Shown: positions 1-12,000 of the stretch, one piece after another
Layout: each line of letters starts with the position of its first letter
Numbering within the stretch: the stretch's first letter is position 1
Origin: Liolophura sinensis
Lineage: Eukaryota; Mollusca; Polyplacophora; Chitonida; Chitonidae
Reading direction: 5' to 3'
Length of the DNA: 64,000 bases
NCBI RefSeq assembly: GCF_032854445.1
Contig: NC_088297.1
Location: 2,605,991 to 2,669,990, forward strand
Translations under genes and position numbers: made by a program
The notes under the pieces: model-generated
Told to the model about the DNA's origin: nothing
Seen by the model: the letters and a program-made list of their open reading frames with translations, nothing else
Database searches by the model: none

Positions 1-1457
1 TGGCGCAAATCCCTCCACTGCAGAGGGCTGCGCACATAACAGGGATGACGTCGATAGAGTTGGAGGACACGACACAGACAGTGTTTCCTTGACGGAATCC
101 CCTCTTCCAGAGAGCGGAAGCGATACTTCGGACCATTTCGGCCATATCCCGGTACCGGTAGCTTTCATCGCGCTGTGAATCTATCTGGAAAACGCATTTT
201 TATTCAGCATCAGTCTGTTTTAATACTGAATTTCTCCACGTTTTAATCGTTAATATCTGCAATTTTTATTTTGTTCTTTTAAATTGAAAACGAGAGAGCG
301 GGGGTGAATGCAAATTCTTTTGGAAACGCAGAGAACCATTCTATAAATCTCCTAACTGACATAAACCCCGCACTTTTTGATAAGTATGCCTATATTATAA
401 GTATGCCTATGTTATAAGTATGCCTATGTTATAAGTATGCCTATGTTATAAGTATGCCTATGTTATAGGTAAAGAAACATGGCAACAATCCATTTGTGAA
501 TTAACCTTAAAACTAGCAATATAAAAAATTACGTACAACGTATTCTTTTTAAGCATACATTTTTAGAGTTTCTATACTACCTATCTAAAATATTTAACGT
601 TTTAGTTTTCTGCACGAATTTCTGATGGATTATCGTAAAGGTGGTTCAGTTTTAAGACTTGAGTGAAAAAAAGTCACTGTACATTATATATAAATCTAGC
701 TAACAGAAGCACGATCGATTAACTATTCCATTTCTTGTAGGCTTCATAATTTCAATAGAACTACCTCAGTGCTCCGCTATACTGGTACCAAAGACGCCAT
801 GACCCAATTCCACAAAGCCATTTTTTTTTTAAAAAGGCAGAATGTCCTGAATATGCTTACTTTTTTGTAACCGAAGGTGAATATTGACACCTGTATTAGG
901 TGGTCAAGCTTTTAATTTCTACGGCCCAACAATAACTTTTATAATCGCATTTCAAAAGTCGACATAAGTCAAAGAAATCGGTCTTAAAATTTAAAATGGT
1001 GTTTGAGTAACTACGTACCAAACGCGTTGGACACGACACGGTTATCTCATCTAACCACAGCCACTGTTTGTTAACTCGCATAAAAGTTGTGTGTACTCAC
1101 AACTGCCACCTGGTCGCCATGTAGATCAAACTGACGGAGAAGGTAAGAGCCAAGTGGCACTTCCGGAATATCAATGTGAGTGTAAGACATGAAATGAGAG
1201 ACGTTATGGTTCCCATCAGCTATCCCCACGGACGTGGCCTTACGGCAGGCACCTCCGGGGCTGGTGACCAGGATCTCGGGGACAAACCGCGGGGCAAATT
1301 GCGGGGCAGCCTCAAAACCTTCGTTACATCTTTCTTCACCGTTGTCGGTCTTCTCCTTGCCCCTGGTTTTTTCCTTGCCCCTTTTCTTGTTGAGGAGAAT
1401 CTTGGACCGCTTTTTCTTCTGCGTACGCGTCACCGTGGTTGTTTCTTCCACCTCTAC
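1..1457 (-). CDS. AMP-binding enzyme (4CL/luciferase-like acyl-CoA synthetase family), partial gene
   Basis: Two joined exons are visible on the minus strand: 1457-1101 (acceptor ctccttacag, donor GTT|gtgagt) and 184-1 (acceptor ttttccag), running off the left edge. Joined in phase 0 they read ...IPEVPLGSYLLRQFDLHG / DQVAVV-IDSQRDESYRYRDM, then ALWKRGFRQGNTVCVVSSNS and a Cys/Gly-rich run. This is the usual start of adenylate-forming enzymes (residues before the P-loop motif): the SYLL..FD..GD.VAV pattern, then a Tyr-rich strand, then AL...GF..G..V. Family knowledge: these enzymes activate a carboxylic acid with ATP and usually transfer it to CoA. The catalytic motifs lie outside the window, so substrate and activity cannot be judged. 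The first visible exon carries an odd Lys/Arg-rich, Thr-rich N-terminal stretch of about 60 residues (QKKKRSK..NKKRGKEK). An in-frame TGA lies just upstream of its acceptor and there is no ATG, so at least one further 5' exon must exist. Confidence 0.8.
380..467. repeat. 17-bp tandem repeat, 5 copies
   Basis: Unit ataagtatgcctatgtt, about five near-perfect copies. It lies in the intron between the two visible exons of the AMP-binding gene. Confidence 0.9.
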
Positions 1458-1680
1458 CTGTAAGGAGAGTCAACATTTCTTTCTAAACAAAAGTAGTGGC
1501 ATTTGGAAGGTAGGAAGTTTTTTTTGTGGCAAATGTGAAAGTGACCAAAGTCAAGGGTCAAATCAACATCTTCTGTCAGCTTGCTGTTGCTCTCACAGTT
1601 CCAGTCATTTTCTTTAACCAAGCGTACTAGCAGTTAGACCCTGCTAAACTTTATAGTCCGGACTAAAATGTCATTAGTTT

Positions 1681-1863
1681 TGTGGGTGGAAAACGGGCAC
1701 AGCCCGGGGGAAACCCACGACGATCCGCAGGTTGCTGACAGACCTTCCCACTTACGGCCGGATAGGAAGCCAGCATGAGCTGGACTTGAACTCACAGCAT
1801 TGGTGAGAGGCTCCTGAGTCATTACGCTGCGCTAGCGCTAACCGACTGAGCTACGGAGGCCCC
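1681..1863 (-). mobile_element. SINE-A copy with tRNA head
   Basis: Reads on the minus strand from ggggcctccgtagctcag (A box) through a B-box-like gtgagttcaagtcc to the central core; the 3' tail is missing. Confidence 0.9.
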
Positions 1864-2030
1864 TTTAAACCTGGCTTAACTTTTAATAGACTTATGAAAC
1901 ACCCACCTGTAGGCTGTAGGCTCACATTTCTCGAAATTTCCAAGTCATGTTGTACTGGATCCAATTGTTCAGAAGTGTATTAGTTAATGTTGGTATTGAG
2001 TAATACTTCAAATTTTAGCCAAAAGTCATA

Positions 2031-2131
2031 CTTCAAATTTTATCATTCTTTGGCGACCGGAAAGTTGTGAAAAAAAAGAAGATACACGCAATGAAGAAAG
2101 GCTACTGACCTGCGAATATTATAACTTCCGA
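2031..2131 (+). repeat. Dispersed repeat, copy 1 of 2
   Basis: Closely matches 4587-4690 in the same orientation: tatcattcttggcgacc-like start, a gttgtgaaaaaa run, then gatacacgcaatgaagaaag and tgcgaatattataacttccg. Family unknown. Confidence 0.8.
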
Positions 2132-3316
2132 CATGATGTTATCTAAAGTCAGATTATAACACCAGAGGGCTTAGTTTATAGCTAAATACCACTACTCCAG
2201 TATTTTGGGAATAACTACAAATTTGAAGATTTGGCGATAAGATTCTGGTGATAAGTGTTAATAAGTTTAGAACAACTGGACCCTGGATTTCAACATCAGC
2301 TAGAAAAGCATACTCGCGCGGGTCTATGAACTAAATGGTCCACACATTTTAAGGATCTAGGTGATTTGGTTAAACAATGACAGCTGGAACAGTGATAGAC
2401 TGTTGAGTTGGCCTTGCGGTTTGTTCAATGTTAAACCTTAAAAAACCAGTCCCATCTTTATATACAAAACCAACGGTACCAGTGGGTCCGATTTTCTGAA
2501 GAAATGAATGAATGAATGAATGATAATGGCTAAGCGTCACTTTTGTCAGTACTGTTTGATCTCACAACAGCTTTGGATTGCCGGTAATATGTCCAGAAAA
2601 TTGTAACGTTTAGGTCGATGCTTTGCCTTTAGATGATTTTACATCATAAAACAAAGAAGTATGGAAAACTTCGTGTCAATACCGCACAATGGCGACTCGG
2701 GTCCAAGCTGGACTGACCATTGTTCTTTTGTAATGTGTGAGTAATACCTCACCAGTTGTGGCGTCACAAAACGTCATTGCTAAAGGAGGAATATACAATA
2801 GAATTGGGGCGCTTAAGATTATAAGGAAACGCCGGTGTCGTCAGCTTATGGGGACCAATCACATAACAATAACGGCGAATAACGTCACACGATTTGCTAG
2901 GCTAGGCTAGCGACATCATTGTTTCCGTATAATCGTAGGCGCACTAAGCCTCTACTTTAGGATGCAACGCTTTTTGACTGTGTGAAGGTAAATTTGATCT
3001 GTCTACAAGTACATACAGAAAGGATGTTGCAAAGCTTATAGTTCTTTTTTTATTCTATAGTTCTATGCCTTCAGTTGTCCGTTGTAAAAGACATCTTTTC
3101 ATTGAAAGTGGCGTTTTATCCTCTATCATGTAACTAAAATGGTAGTATACTTTACAGCTGCGAAGTACAGTTTGCTAAACAAATCTGCACCAGACTTTTG
3201 TGCAAAATACATAATAGCTGAACCTTTCATCTTCTATATAAAACATCCTTACAAGCAAAGAAATGACGAAATTAGGGTGGAAAGTATTCAAACACATCCA
3301 TGTTTATATCTGTTCA

Positions 3317-3545
3317 TTTGTTTATTTGACTTTTGTTTAACACCATACTCAAGAATTTGTATGTTATATGATATCGGTCAGTTTGATGCGTGGAGGAAGC
3401 AAGTGCCCGGCGTAAATCACCAACATTTGGCCAGTTAGTGATGAACATTCCCCTATGTGACACACAGATAAGCAAACCATATTGACAGAGGACAAGAACC
3501 AATGGTCACACGAGCTTTTTGTCACCATGGCGACGCAAGCAGTGA
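3317..3545 (-). mobile_element. Divergent SINE-like element (gtttaacaccatactcaagaa end)
   Basis: Carries a variant of the SINE-A 3' end (gtttaacaccatactcaag) followed by gtggaggaagcaagtgcccgg, then an unrelated stretch (acacacagataagcaaacc). A degenerate relative lies at 27130-27310. Probably an older relative or composite of SINE-A. Confidence 0.5.
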
Positions 3546-4586
3546 GAATGAGGCAATCCACAAATTCCTTGAGGAAGGCCGCTAACTGTTCTTATCACAT
3601 ACCTATTGTTACATGTTACCCGCCTGATACAGGACCGTGCGATATTTTTCCATATCACCACCCCCCTCTGAGCATTCGCACGCGCCGAACTACTTCGGCA
3701 CTGGGTGACCTTTGGCTGGGAAAGCTTTCTAAATGGGAATTTCCATGCAGCGCTCACCTACTTACATGATCATGCGATTTACTGTCTTTAAACCCTCGGA
3801 AAAAAGTGTAACTTTCTACACTGTCTGCATGTCATTATCAAAGGCAAACTTGTCACAAAAATGCTGCAAAGGTCAACAATTACGCTGCAGCTTCTCATAG
3901 AAAAGCTATGTAGGAAATAATGAGCTACGTCATTTCAAAGGCACCAGTTGCACGTATCCTTCCACCTCAAGCGTAGCCCTGTCCTACCCACTCAGTACAT
4001 AAAAAGAAATGGACTCGTGTGTCCCATCCAGTATTTCTCCCTTGAAGAACGATGCGTTTTTTGTTTGTTTTTTTTTCCCACAAAATCTCACACACAATGT
4101 CAACCATGGCACTCGCAGAAGTACAACTTCAGGAATTTTCCAGGGAGTATCCTTCTCAAACTGTACATTCCACTGTACAAGTCCCGATAGCCATGAACTT
4201 TGATAACAAACTTTCCAATGCAGAAACCTCAGAAGTTTTGAAAGTCTTTCTGTCGTCTGGCGTGCAACTGGCGTGCAACTCACTAATTTTGTAAATTATT
4301 GAAGTTATATGTTCTCTTTTAAAGTAGGTCAATTTTTTGGGGGCGCATACAAGTCTGGACTATACTCTTATGTCAAAGTGTACCACTTGACCCCACTGGT
4401 GAGGCACAATCCATATGAAGATTAGATTTTTGATTTTTTAAAAATTGACCGTATTTTGAACCAGGTCATTAATTATCCAACGGGCTATTTTCTCAATTTT
4501 CACTCATTTTGTTTGGAAAAATTGACCTTCTTAGCGCAACAATCGTCTGTTTCAGGTAAATGGGACGAACTAATTCTAACTAGAAA

Positions 4587-4690
4587 ACACAATTTTATCA
4601 TTCTATGGCGACCGTAAAGTTGTGAAAAAAAAAAGAAGATACACGCAATGAAGAAAGGCTGTTGTCCTACGAATATTATAACTTCCGATA
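4587..4690 (+). repeat. Dispersed repeat, copy 2 of 2
   Basis: Partner of 2031-2131 with only a few mismatches. The edges do not show obvious terminal inverted repeats. Confidence 0.8.
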
Positions 4691-5287
4691 AAATAATCCT
4701 ACCGAGGTGATTAAAATGTCAATTTAGATCTTAATACACCGTTGATGTGCGAGGATTATGTTAACGCTTTTTCCATAGAAGCACATAACGGGATCCCTCT
4801 ATAGGCAGATCATGCGAAGCTTCTCTCGTGTGTGCACTTTGAAACGCGATATCGGACATTTTTTCATTTCATTTATTTACTCAATATGTGGCGGATGCAT
4901 TTGATCTATTACAGGTATCTAAAAAAATGTCTTTAAAAGCACTGCTCCACGTACAGAATGTCTTCTAAATTTCATTTTCATCGCTTTACACAACTTTGCA
5001 TTGTCTGTTATTTTTTTTTCCTACGACTAAACTGCGGCTGCGAACTATTGCAATACGTTAAAATTTATAACAATCTCCATGAGCGCGTACTGGTTTTAGA
5101 GCGTGGCGCAGGCCATCGCACTACCAGACACCACGTAAAGCAACAGAGTGCCAGGTACATAACTGGATTTTAATGTCACAAAATAGCTTTTATATGAGAT
5201 ATGTGATAGATAGATTGTCAGTGCAGTGATCTGATCGGCATCATCGTATTGCTCGAGTTTTGCACTATCTAGAAATATATATGTATT

Positions 5288-5430
5288 TTTTATTTGATTT
5301 ATTAATTTATTTATTTGATTGGTGTTTTCCGCCGTACTCAAGAATATTTAACCTAGACAACAGCGGACAACACTATGGTGGCGGAAAACCGGGCAGAGCT
5401 GGGGGAAACCCACGACCATCCCTACCTAGA
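5288..5430 (-). mobile_element. SINE-A copy, 3' part
   Basis: Contains the tttatttgattggtgttttc tail and cggaaaaccgggcagagc core; head absent. Confidence 0.9.
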
Positions 5431-6594
5431 GATAATTAGTGTAAATTACATTTGGTGACAATTTATAGGGAAAGGAAACAACCGTGATTCCAGCAAAGTA
5501 TCGTTATATACATGGACGTCTTCTTTATTCACTGTTTCACAAGAATTACTTCTCACTGTTGTGCTATGTTTAGTATAAACCAAAGCATGGACGAATAACG
5601 GCACATTCGCAGTTTGAGAAATTTAAAACGAGGAAACCTTTTTGTTGAACGAAGCAGTAGAAATAAAGTGAGCATCAGTTAATATTTGTACCAACTGTAT
5701 TTTTACGTTTTCCTTTCTTTTAAGGGTCTTCTAATGTAATATTTCTGCAAGTTCATACTACATTATACATGATTTACGCTGTACATAGCACATCTAAACA
5801 GAACTCAATATAATCTTTACAACACAGTTTACATATACATATACATGCACCCACAGTATACATGCAGATAGAACAAAGACTGCTTTACATCTAGCGGTAC
5901 CTAAGAGCTTCAATGATACATGAATAGGTACTACAAAGCGATGAGTAATGTTTAAAGGAAAATAAAGACAGATATGCCAAAAAACTTTTTTACATTCATT
6001 TTTGAGGTATATTTTATATTTGTTAATTTCCGCTCTATTTTATACATATTTCCGTCAGCGGTCGGAAATGTTAGGAAATGACGTCATCTATGAACACGTT
6101 AAGAACACGGTACCAGGTTACCGCTCCCAATTCGTGCTCTCTCCCAGGAAATGTTGTTTTGAGGCTTATCTTTAAGAACGTTACCACACCATACGACTTT
6201 ATCTCCATACCGACCGCTGGGGCGTCAGCAAAACTGTAGTTTAAGACAACTCTTACATCCAAAGAGGAAAGCTGATAATTTTTTTCACTAGTACTTTAGT
6301 ATGTTAAGGATACATCCTTCACTCGTATTAACATGTAAAAACCAAGCATTTCATCCTGCAATGTCTTTCTTCTTAAAGGTTGGTACCTTATAAATAGATC
6401 CAAAAGTCTCTGTGAGGGGAAGGGGACGTTGGGCGATTCAGTCACCACGTGAGCCAAATATAATTGTGTTCCAGGATAATCAGAAATTGTTGGAAAATAT
6501 TTAATTAGTGTTTCGTCTTGATCTATAATTGTGCACATTCTCTGTATTGTTTTAATGTGGTTGTATGTTAAATGTGATGACAACACAGCATTCT

Positions 6595-6845
6595 GCGTAA
6601 TTCTAGACCAGCGATGCCACTACATTTTTTCTTACCTAATTCTGCTTAAGCTATGGTGCTAGGGGGTGTATAAGTTGTTACTATGTATGCATTTACATGA
6701 ACAGTTAGGAGAAAACCCTGACTGACGTAAATTGGTAAGAGGCCTTACTTCACTGGTTAGGCTACATATGACCATTTGCCAGCTATCAAACCGTCGTCAC
6801 TACTCTGGGTTTTCTCTTTATGCTGTAAGTCTAAATCATATCCTG
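6595..6845 (+). repeat. Dispersed repeat family C
   Basis: Contains gaccatttgccagctat, tgactgacgtaaattgg and a gggttttctctttatgctgt end. Related copies are at 19125-19225, 36585-36850, 46238-46400 and 53655-53812. Class not recognised. Confidence 0.7.
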
Positions 6846-6949
6846 AGGGATATTGTGATAGGCACACTGTTAGACTGCGCGAAGTCGAAGTCAAGCACAG
6901 CCTTGGCAGATCTCTGATACATGACACACGTATGGATAGCTCGGGTTAC

Positions 6950-7093
6950 CTGTATGGATTCGCTGGAAGTGACAGGGGAGAGATACTCAAAGGAACGGTA
7001 CGTTGCCTCGGCTGACCCCAGACGACCCCTGGACATGCGGAGAGTCGATGACAACACTGTGACGTCTCCCTTGTGGGTGATACAGTTGCCCAT
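6950..7093 (-). CDS. Candidate first coding exon with MGNC N-terminus (possibly of the AMP-binding gene)
   Basis: On the minus strand an ATG at 7093-7091 opens 48 codons ending at ATACAG|gtaacc (donor at 6949-6948), phase 0. The start is MGNCITHKGD, followed by Ser/Thr-rich sequence ending TSSESIQ. Met-Gly-x-Cys is the classical N-myristoylation plus palmitoylation signal. The exon sits in a locally GC-rich island inside AT-rich DNA, and its ATG is followed by G. Its phase-0 donor fits the phase-0 acceptor at 1457. If they are spliced, the AMP-binding enzyme would have an acylated N-terminus. This is inference; the segment may be chance, or an exon of another gene. Confidence 0.33.
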
Positions 7094-7805
7094 CCTTAAC
7101 CCCGGGGCTTGTTGTAGTTATGTCCGACAATATTTCTTGTAAGAGTCCACTCTTCCGTGCATGACCAGAAAGAGGAAGTCAAGAGCGTGAAGCTGCGCAT
7201 GCGGAGTCTCTGGTTTCTCTCCGAATCAAATGCTACTATTTAGTCTTTTGTAGAATCGTTATTGTCATTGTATTTGTAGATCTCCAACTGAGTTGACACC
7301 AAACTGTACCGGTTTTATTGTGTAAAGCGAAAAGCTGGCCTATGAGACATTTTCAAAAACAACCAGGTTCTACATTTTAGCAGCTCTTGTAAATGTGGGT
7401 GAAGCCAGGCTGACATAAACACACGACGTGTTATGTAACAAATACGTTGTTACCAGAATTGCGTGCAATAAGAATCTGAAAAAGTGTAGTGGGCACAGCT
7501 TACCTTTGTACAATGTGTCAACTCTTTAGTCTCGTGCCTTGTTACACAAAGGATATATGCACAGACATAAGAACAATCCCTAATCCTGCACTGTTTAATA
7601 TTTGTCCACAACACATTGTCGCTCACCCTCCTTTGGTGATGTTGCAATGAATTGACGTCATATCCCCTACCACATGACTAAAGCGGCAGTCGATTCTTTG
7701 CCAGTCCCAATCTAGCACCTCATGGTCTGCTCATCTTCATCTATTTACGATAGTATTCTTTGCCTGACAGTTTTCGTTGTACATTTCGCCTTCTCACTAC
7801 AACGA

Positions 7806-7880
7806 ATTGACCGCAGTCGTATAAGTGAAATGATTTTGAGTACGGCGTGAAACTCCAATCTGATAAATAAATAAATACAA
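7806..7880 (+). mobile_element. SINE-A 3' fragment
   Basis: Ends with gtcgtataagtgaaatgatt, gtacggcgtgaaactccaat and an (aaat)n tail. Confidence 0.85.
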
Positions 7881-7996
7881 TAAATTGTTAACATACATCC
7901 ATAGACATGTTTCTCTCTTTTTCAAAATACTCAATAATGTTTTAATTCAACGACGACAGCTTCAAGTACAGCTCGTGCTAATTTTCTCTAGTCATA

Positions 7997-8125
7997 CGTG
8001 TGACGGTCGTTCAGCAACCTGCGCATGGTCGTGGCTTTCCAACGTGTTAAGCCCGTTATTTTCCCCCTTGGTTATACTGGTTGTCATCGTGTAAGTGAAA
8101 TATTCTTGAGTATGGAGAAAAAATA
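7997..8125 (+). mobile_element. SINE-A core and tail
   Basis: Contains cagcaacctgcgcatggtcg and gtgtaagtgaaatattcttg, moderately diverged. Confidence 0.8.
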
Positions 8126-8375
8126 AACCGTATCGTTTGGCAAGATACTGACACTCTTTCTGTTATATGAGGTACAAATATGCACCAATGTGCAAATATG
8201 TGGAAGACCAATCGTTTAAACAGCAGAAACGAACACATGGGCGTCATCAAAAGCTTTATGTTGTCGCCGAGTCACGATCAGAAGTGAGAGCGGGTAATCT
8301 ACAATTTTTACATTCACTTCAAAGAAAAGACAACTCTTGACTAAATGAATATATGCATCGTTAAAGCTTGTCATA

Positions 8376-8946
8376 TTAAAGGAGAAGAAAGCTTAAAACA
8401 ATGACACTATAGGCTGAAAAGAACACATTTTTTATATCTGGTGGTGCCTGCTGCATAATTTTGCGATTTTTTCTCGCCATACACGTAAAGCCTGAAAACG
8501 GCAAAGCTGGCGTAAATCCCTGAGTCCATGGCCTCCTCCATGTTTAACACCCTGTAATTTATGCTGGGGGTGTGTTGCCTCTCAGCCAGTGAGAGTTGTT
8601 AAACTGTCGGCTGGTTCGTGTAAACTCGGAACCTACGTCCAACATTTCGGTTTCCCGATCGTCAAGCGAAAAACAAATTGTACTCTTCTGGGAAGAAGAG
8701 TTCTACCGGAAATATACGAACTGTACTTCGGCGGTTTCCGACAGCAAATCTCTTCCTAACACAGAAGACTTCAGTACTAGTTCTTAGGCAAAAAAGGAGT
8801 CGCCCACAGTGGATTTTGGCGCTGACGTTATTTATAATTTATCAACTTGAGGTACATATTGGAATTTTTTATGGCATGCACCCGTGAGGAAATGCATACT
8901 CTTTTCAATGGTATTTGTTTGATATTTAAATTTTCTTCTCCTTTAA
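8376..8946. mobile_element. Nonautonomous DNA-transposon-like element with 15-bp terminal inverted repeats
   Basis: ttaaaggagaagaaa at 8376-8390 is the exact reverse complement of 8932-8946. The outermost TTAA at both ends could be a target-site duplication of piggyBac type, or part of the terminal repeat. There is no transposase frame in the 571 bp. The elements at 45022 and 48374 start with a similar ttaaaggaaaaga. Confidence 0.6.
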
Positions 8947-9629
8947 GACGCATGCATTTTTACTTTTTTGATGTTGTTCACCCGACATATCATATATCGT
9001 ACTAAGCCAAATAGCGCCATACTCCTTACAGCGCATGCGTATATGCATGATGACGGATATGTCAGTTTCAATCTGTCTAGGTAATCTACATGTACATCCA
9101 GAGATGACATCAGCTGACGTAAGATGACGTCAGATGATTCGCAACCCCTTGAAATACATTTGCTTACAGCACAAGAAGCATAACTGTCGACTTATTCCTT
9201 TTTTTGCAAATACACAGTGTAAAAGTTTGCTACGTCTGGATACATTGTCTTAGAGCTTCAAGCAGTACTGACATGTGTCAGTTCAGAAATTTTTTCCCAA
9301 TCGTCTGTGTTGTAAGGACAATTTACAGGATCGACCAAGCGTGAAGTCGTAGACGTTGTTAAACGTTGGATTCATTTGTCGGCGGTATGTGATGAGCGGC
9401 GAATGTTTTTTTTTGTTGTTGTTGTTGTCTTTGGATTTTGAATAGCTTTAAGTAGAATTTGGGTACGGTGGTGTCTAGCAGATTGGAGGGACATCCTTGG
9501 CGGACTGGTTTCTCCAGGTAATTAATGAATGACAGGGACTGAATGAATGAAATAGGGGAAAAGAGTTCACTGGGAAATAATTTCAGCCATATCGTGAGAA
9601 ATGAAACTGACAAGTAGTCATCTATCTCC

Positions 9630-9958
9630 ACGCTTGGGGATTAACGTCGTACTTAATTTTTCAGTGACATGACGATGAAGGAGTCTTTAGAGTGCATGTA
9701 ATGTGCCTGCTTGTTGCAAGACGGATTTTCACCGCTCTTTCATCTAGTGCTGCTTCACTGAGACGCTTTACCGAAGGCAAATAAGCTGCCCCGTTCGAAC
9801 CATTATACGGATACGGGTCAACCAGTCGTCGCACTCTCCCCTTCATGCTGTAAGCCAAACGAGGGACTTCCTCTTTTAAGGTCTTAGGTGTGACTCGACC
9901 CAGGATTGACCCTGGATCTACCGCTCCCGAAGCTCTACCAACTGCGTTATTGGGGCAG
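9630..9958 (-). mobile_element. SINE-B, near full length
   Basis: Second tRNA-headed family. The minus strand starts ccccaataacgcagttggta with a tRNA-like head, then ggtcttaaaagaggaagt-like body, and ends aagtacgacgttaatcccca. Matches 48866-49215 along its length. Confidence 0.85.
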
Positions 9959-10015
9959 TACGTATAGAGTGTAAATGTTTAGTATACATCAAACTACAGG
10001 TAATGACTGATAAGA

Positions 10016-10212
10016 AGCCTTCTTGGCCGAGTGGTTAGCGTGCTTGCGCAGCACAGTAAACCAGGAGCCTCTAAACAATATCAGCAACAATATGCTGATT
10101 TCCTTTTCAGTCCTGCGTAAGAAGTCTGTCAGCAACCCGCGGATGGTCGTGGATCTCCCTCCACCACGACCCTGATCGCCGTCGTATAATTGAAATGTTT
10201 GTTTTATTGTGA
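10016..10212 (+). mobile_element. SINE-A copy with head, diverged
   Basis: Starts with ccttcttggccgagtggtta (A-box-like) and continues to cagcaacccgcggatggtcg and gtcgtataattgaaat. Confidence 0.8.
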
Positions 10213-10509
10213 TGTAAAACAAATCAGTATTGAATCAAATTAAATCAATGACTGATTAATAACGTCGTTATCCTCATGTATGGGCAGGTCTCAAGAATTT
10301 TTCAGTGTGTATTCATGACAGTCAGTTTTACGGGTGGAGAAAACGGATGTACCCAGTGTGAACCACCAATCTTTGACAGGTTACCCAGATATCCACGCCG
10401 TCTTGGTGGTAGATATTCGAGTGCTTCTCAACAAACGTCAGTCTGCACAAAGGAACACGAGCGTTGTCAACCGCTCAGTGTTATACAAGTTCCACGAACA
10501 TGCAGTTAG

Positions 10510-10780
10510 ATTTGTTTATTTATTTTATTAATTTCATTTGTGTTTTACCCCGTACTCAAGAATATTTCACTTATACGACGGCAGCCAGCATTATGGTGGG
10601 AGTAAACCGGACAGAGCCAGGGGGAAACCCACGACCCATCCACAGTTTGCTGGAAGACCTTCCCATATACGGCCTGAGAGGAAATCGGGTGGACTTGAAC
10701 TAGCAGCGACCGCATTGGTGAGGGGCTCCTGGGTCATTGCGTCTTGCTGGCCTGCTAATCTCTTCGGCCACGGAGGCCCC
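10510..10780 (-). mobile_element. SINE-A, near full length
   Basis: Complete on the minus strand from ggggcctccgtggccgaag to the (aaat)n tail. Flanked by aacatgca on both sides (10497-10504 and 10781-10788), a likely target-site duplication. Confidence 0.93.
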
Positions 10781-11024
10781 AACATGCAATGAGAACCTTA
10801 GAATGTGCAAATTTTTTTTTAGATATTAAAAGAGCTGTTCAGCGAACGTCAGTCTGCGCAGACCGCCACAGACCGTCGTCAACAGCTCAGTATTATGGAA
10901 GACTCACCAACATGCGGTGAGAGCCAACGAATCTGCAAGTGTTCAGTCCTATGCCAGCTTTGAACCTGCGCCGTGCTAGTTTTAGCTACTGAAAATCATG
11001 GCTGTTCACCACTTGTCAAGGGCA

Positions 11025-11274
11025 ACACTGAAAAAACTAATCTGCTAATTTTTACAGAAAATCCTTTGTCTGAATGATGTTAGAATGCATTACGCTAGAC
11101 TATTCTGTTAAATATAACACACACATTGTATTGATTCAATATAAAGATTTTATTACACTAGCAGGATACTTTGTTAAATATGACAGAATATTATGTTATA
11201 ATAACAGAATACATTCTAGCATCACTCAGACAACAGACTTTCTGTTAGAATTAACAGACTAATTTTTTTAGTGT
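11025..11274. mobile_element. Palindromic MITE-like element, family P
   Basis: Ends acactgaaaaaactaatctg and cagactaatttttttagtgt are inverted copies, and homology extends inward for about 75 bp (tgtctgaatgatgttagaat against attctagcatcactcagaca). Rich in aacagaat motifs. Related copies are at 25488, 28810 and 59190. Confidence 0.8.
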
Positions 11275-11944
11275 AGCTCCCAATAACGGCAGTAACTACA
11301 AAGTTTTTGTCACTGCAGCTGAGTTAGTGATAATGGTGTGAGGTTGTTGAGGAAATGTTGTATGCCCATTTTCACTTCATATCATACACTCTTTGTGTCA
11401 TGCAAGCGAAATAACTTTCTGCACACTTTGTCAGTTACAGGCAGACCAAAAAAATAAAAGCATCACAAACCATTTGAACTATTGTTACTAAGCCTACTTC
11501 CTTCAATTAAATTCGCCATATTTAAAAAACTAATTCATATCTCGACAAATTATAGGACGTTTCGTAGTTGTTCCTCAGCCTGCAGGCTAAAATGGCTGTA
11601 TCTGTTGTGACAAGATGAACACTACATGCCTGTAAGACTTCCGTGCAATGAGCTGTCAAGATGACAGAGTGATAAAGCGTGATGACGATGTTCGTACCGC
11701 TTACAGGGTAACACAGCGAAGACAGCAGCAAAATTATACACCGCCACGTAAAAAAAAAAACAGATCATACACATTGCACTAGGTTGTGCGAATTTAATTT
11801 TAGTGACATCCGTTTTGCTAACCTAGCGATCGAACAGAGTTGGTTTTGCTAGATTAGACAGGTACGGGTGGTGTCAGTTATGATGACGTCACGGTTTAAG
11901 TTATTAACTCCTAAATGCCTAAACATTACCTCTCACCATAGTAA

Positions 11945-12000
11945 TAGCCGCTATCGTATAAGTAAAATATTCTTGATTACAACGTAAAATACCAATCCCA
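11945..12000 (+). mobile_element. SINE-A tail fragment
   Basis: ccgctatcgtataagtaaaa followed by ttcttgattacaacgtaaaa. Confidence 0.7.

Larger units (their letters stand above)
1458..6949. other. Gene-poor stretch upstream of the AMP-binding exon
   Basis: No convincing exon found. It holds SINE copies (1681-1863, 5288-5430), a divergent SINE-like element (3317-3545), a dispersed repeat pair (2031-2131 and 4587-4690), a GAAT microsatellite (2501-2523) and part of a dispersed repeat (6595-6845). Several short open frames (for example 6296-6586 minus) have no recognisable domain and no matching splice pattern. Confidence 0.5.

Noticed and set aside
381-470. CRISPR-like array
   Set aside because: Contiguous 17-bp tandem repeat with no spacers, in an intron of a eukaryotic gene.
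3984-4294. Overlapping frames near 4.1 kb (ALAEVQLQEFSREYPSQ on plus, and a minus frame)
   Set aside because: Three frames are open at once, no domain is recognised and no splice sites fit.
6071-6586. Two minus-strand frames (63 and 96 codons) as exons of a gene
   Set aside because: No recognisable domain and no consistent acceptor/donor phases; they may be random open frames in AT-rich DNA.
9100-9140. Cluster of TGACGTCA-like (CRE) sites
   Set aside because: Three close matches occur, but there is no gene start nearby; the same octamer is scattered elsewhere (6078, 11886, 40893).
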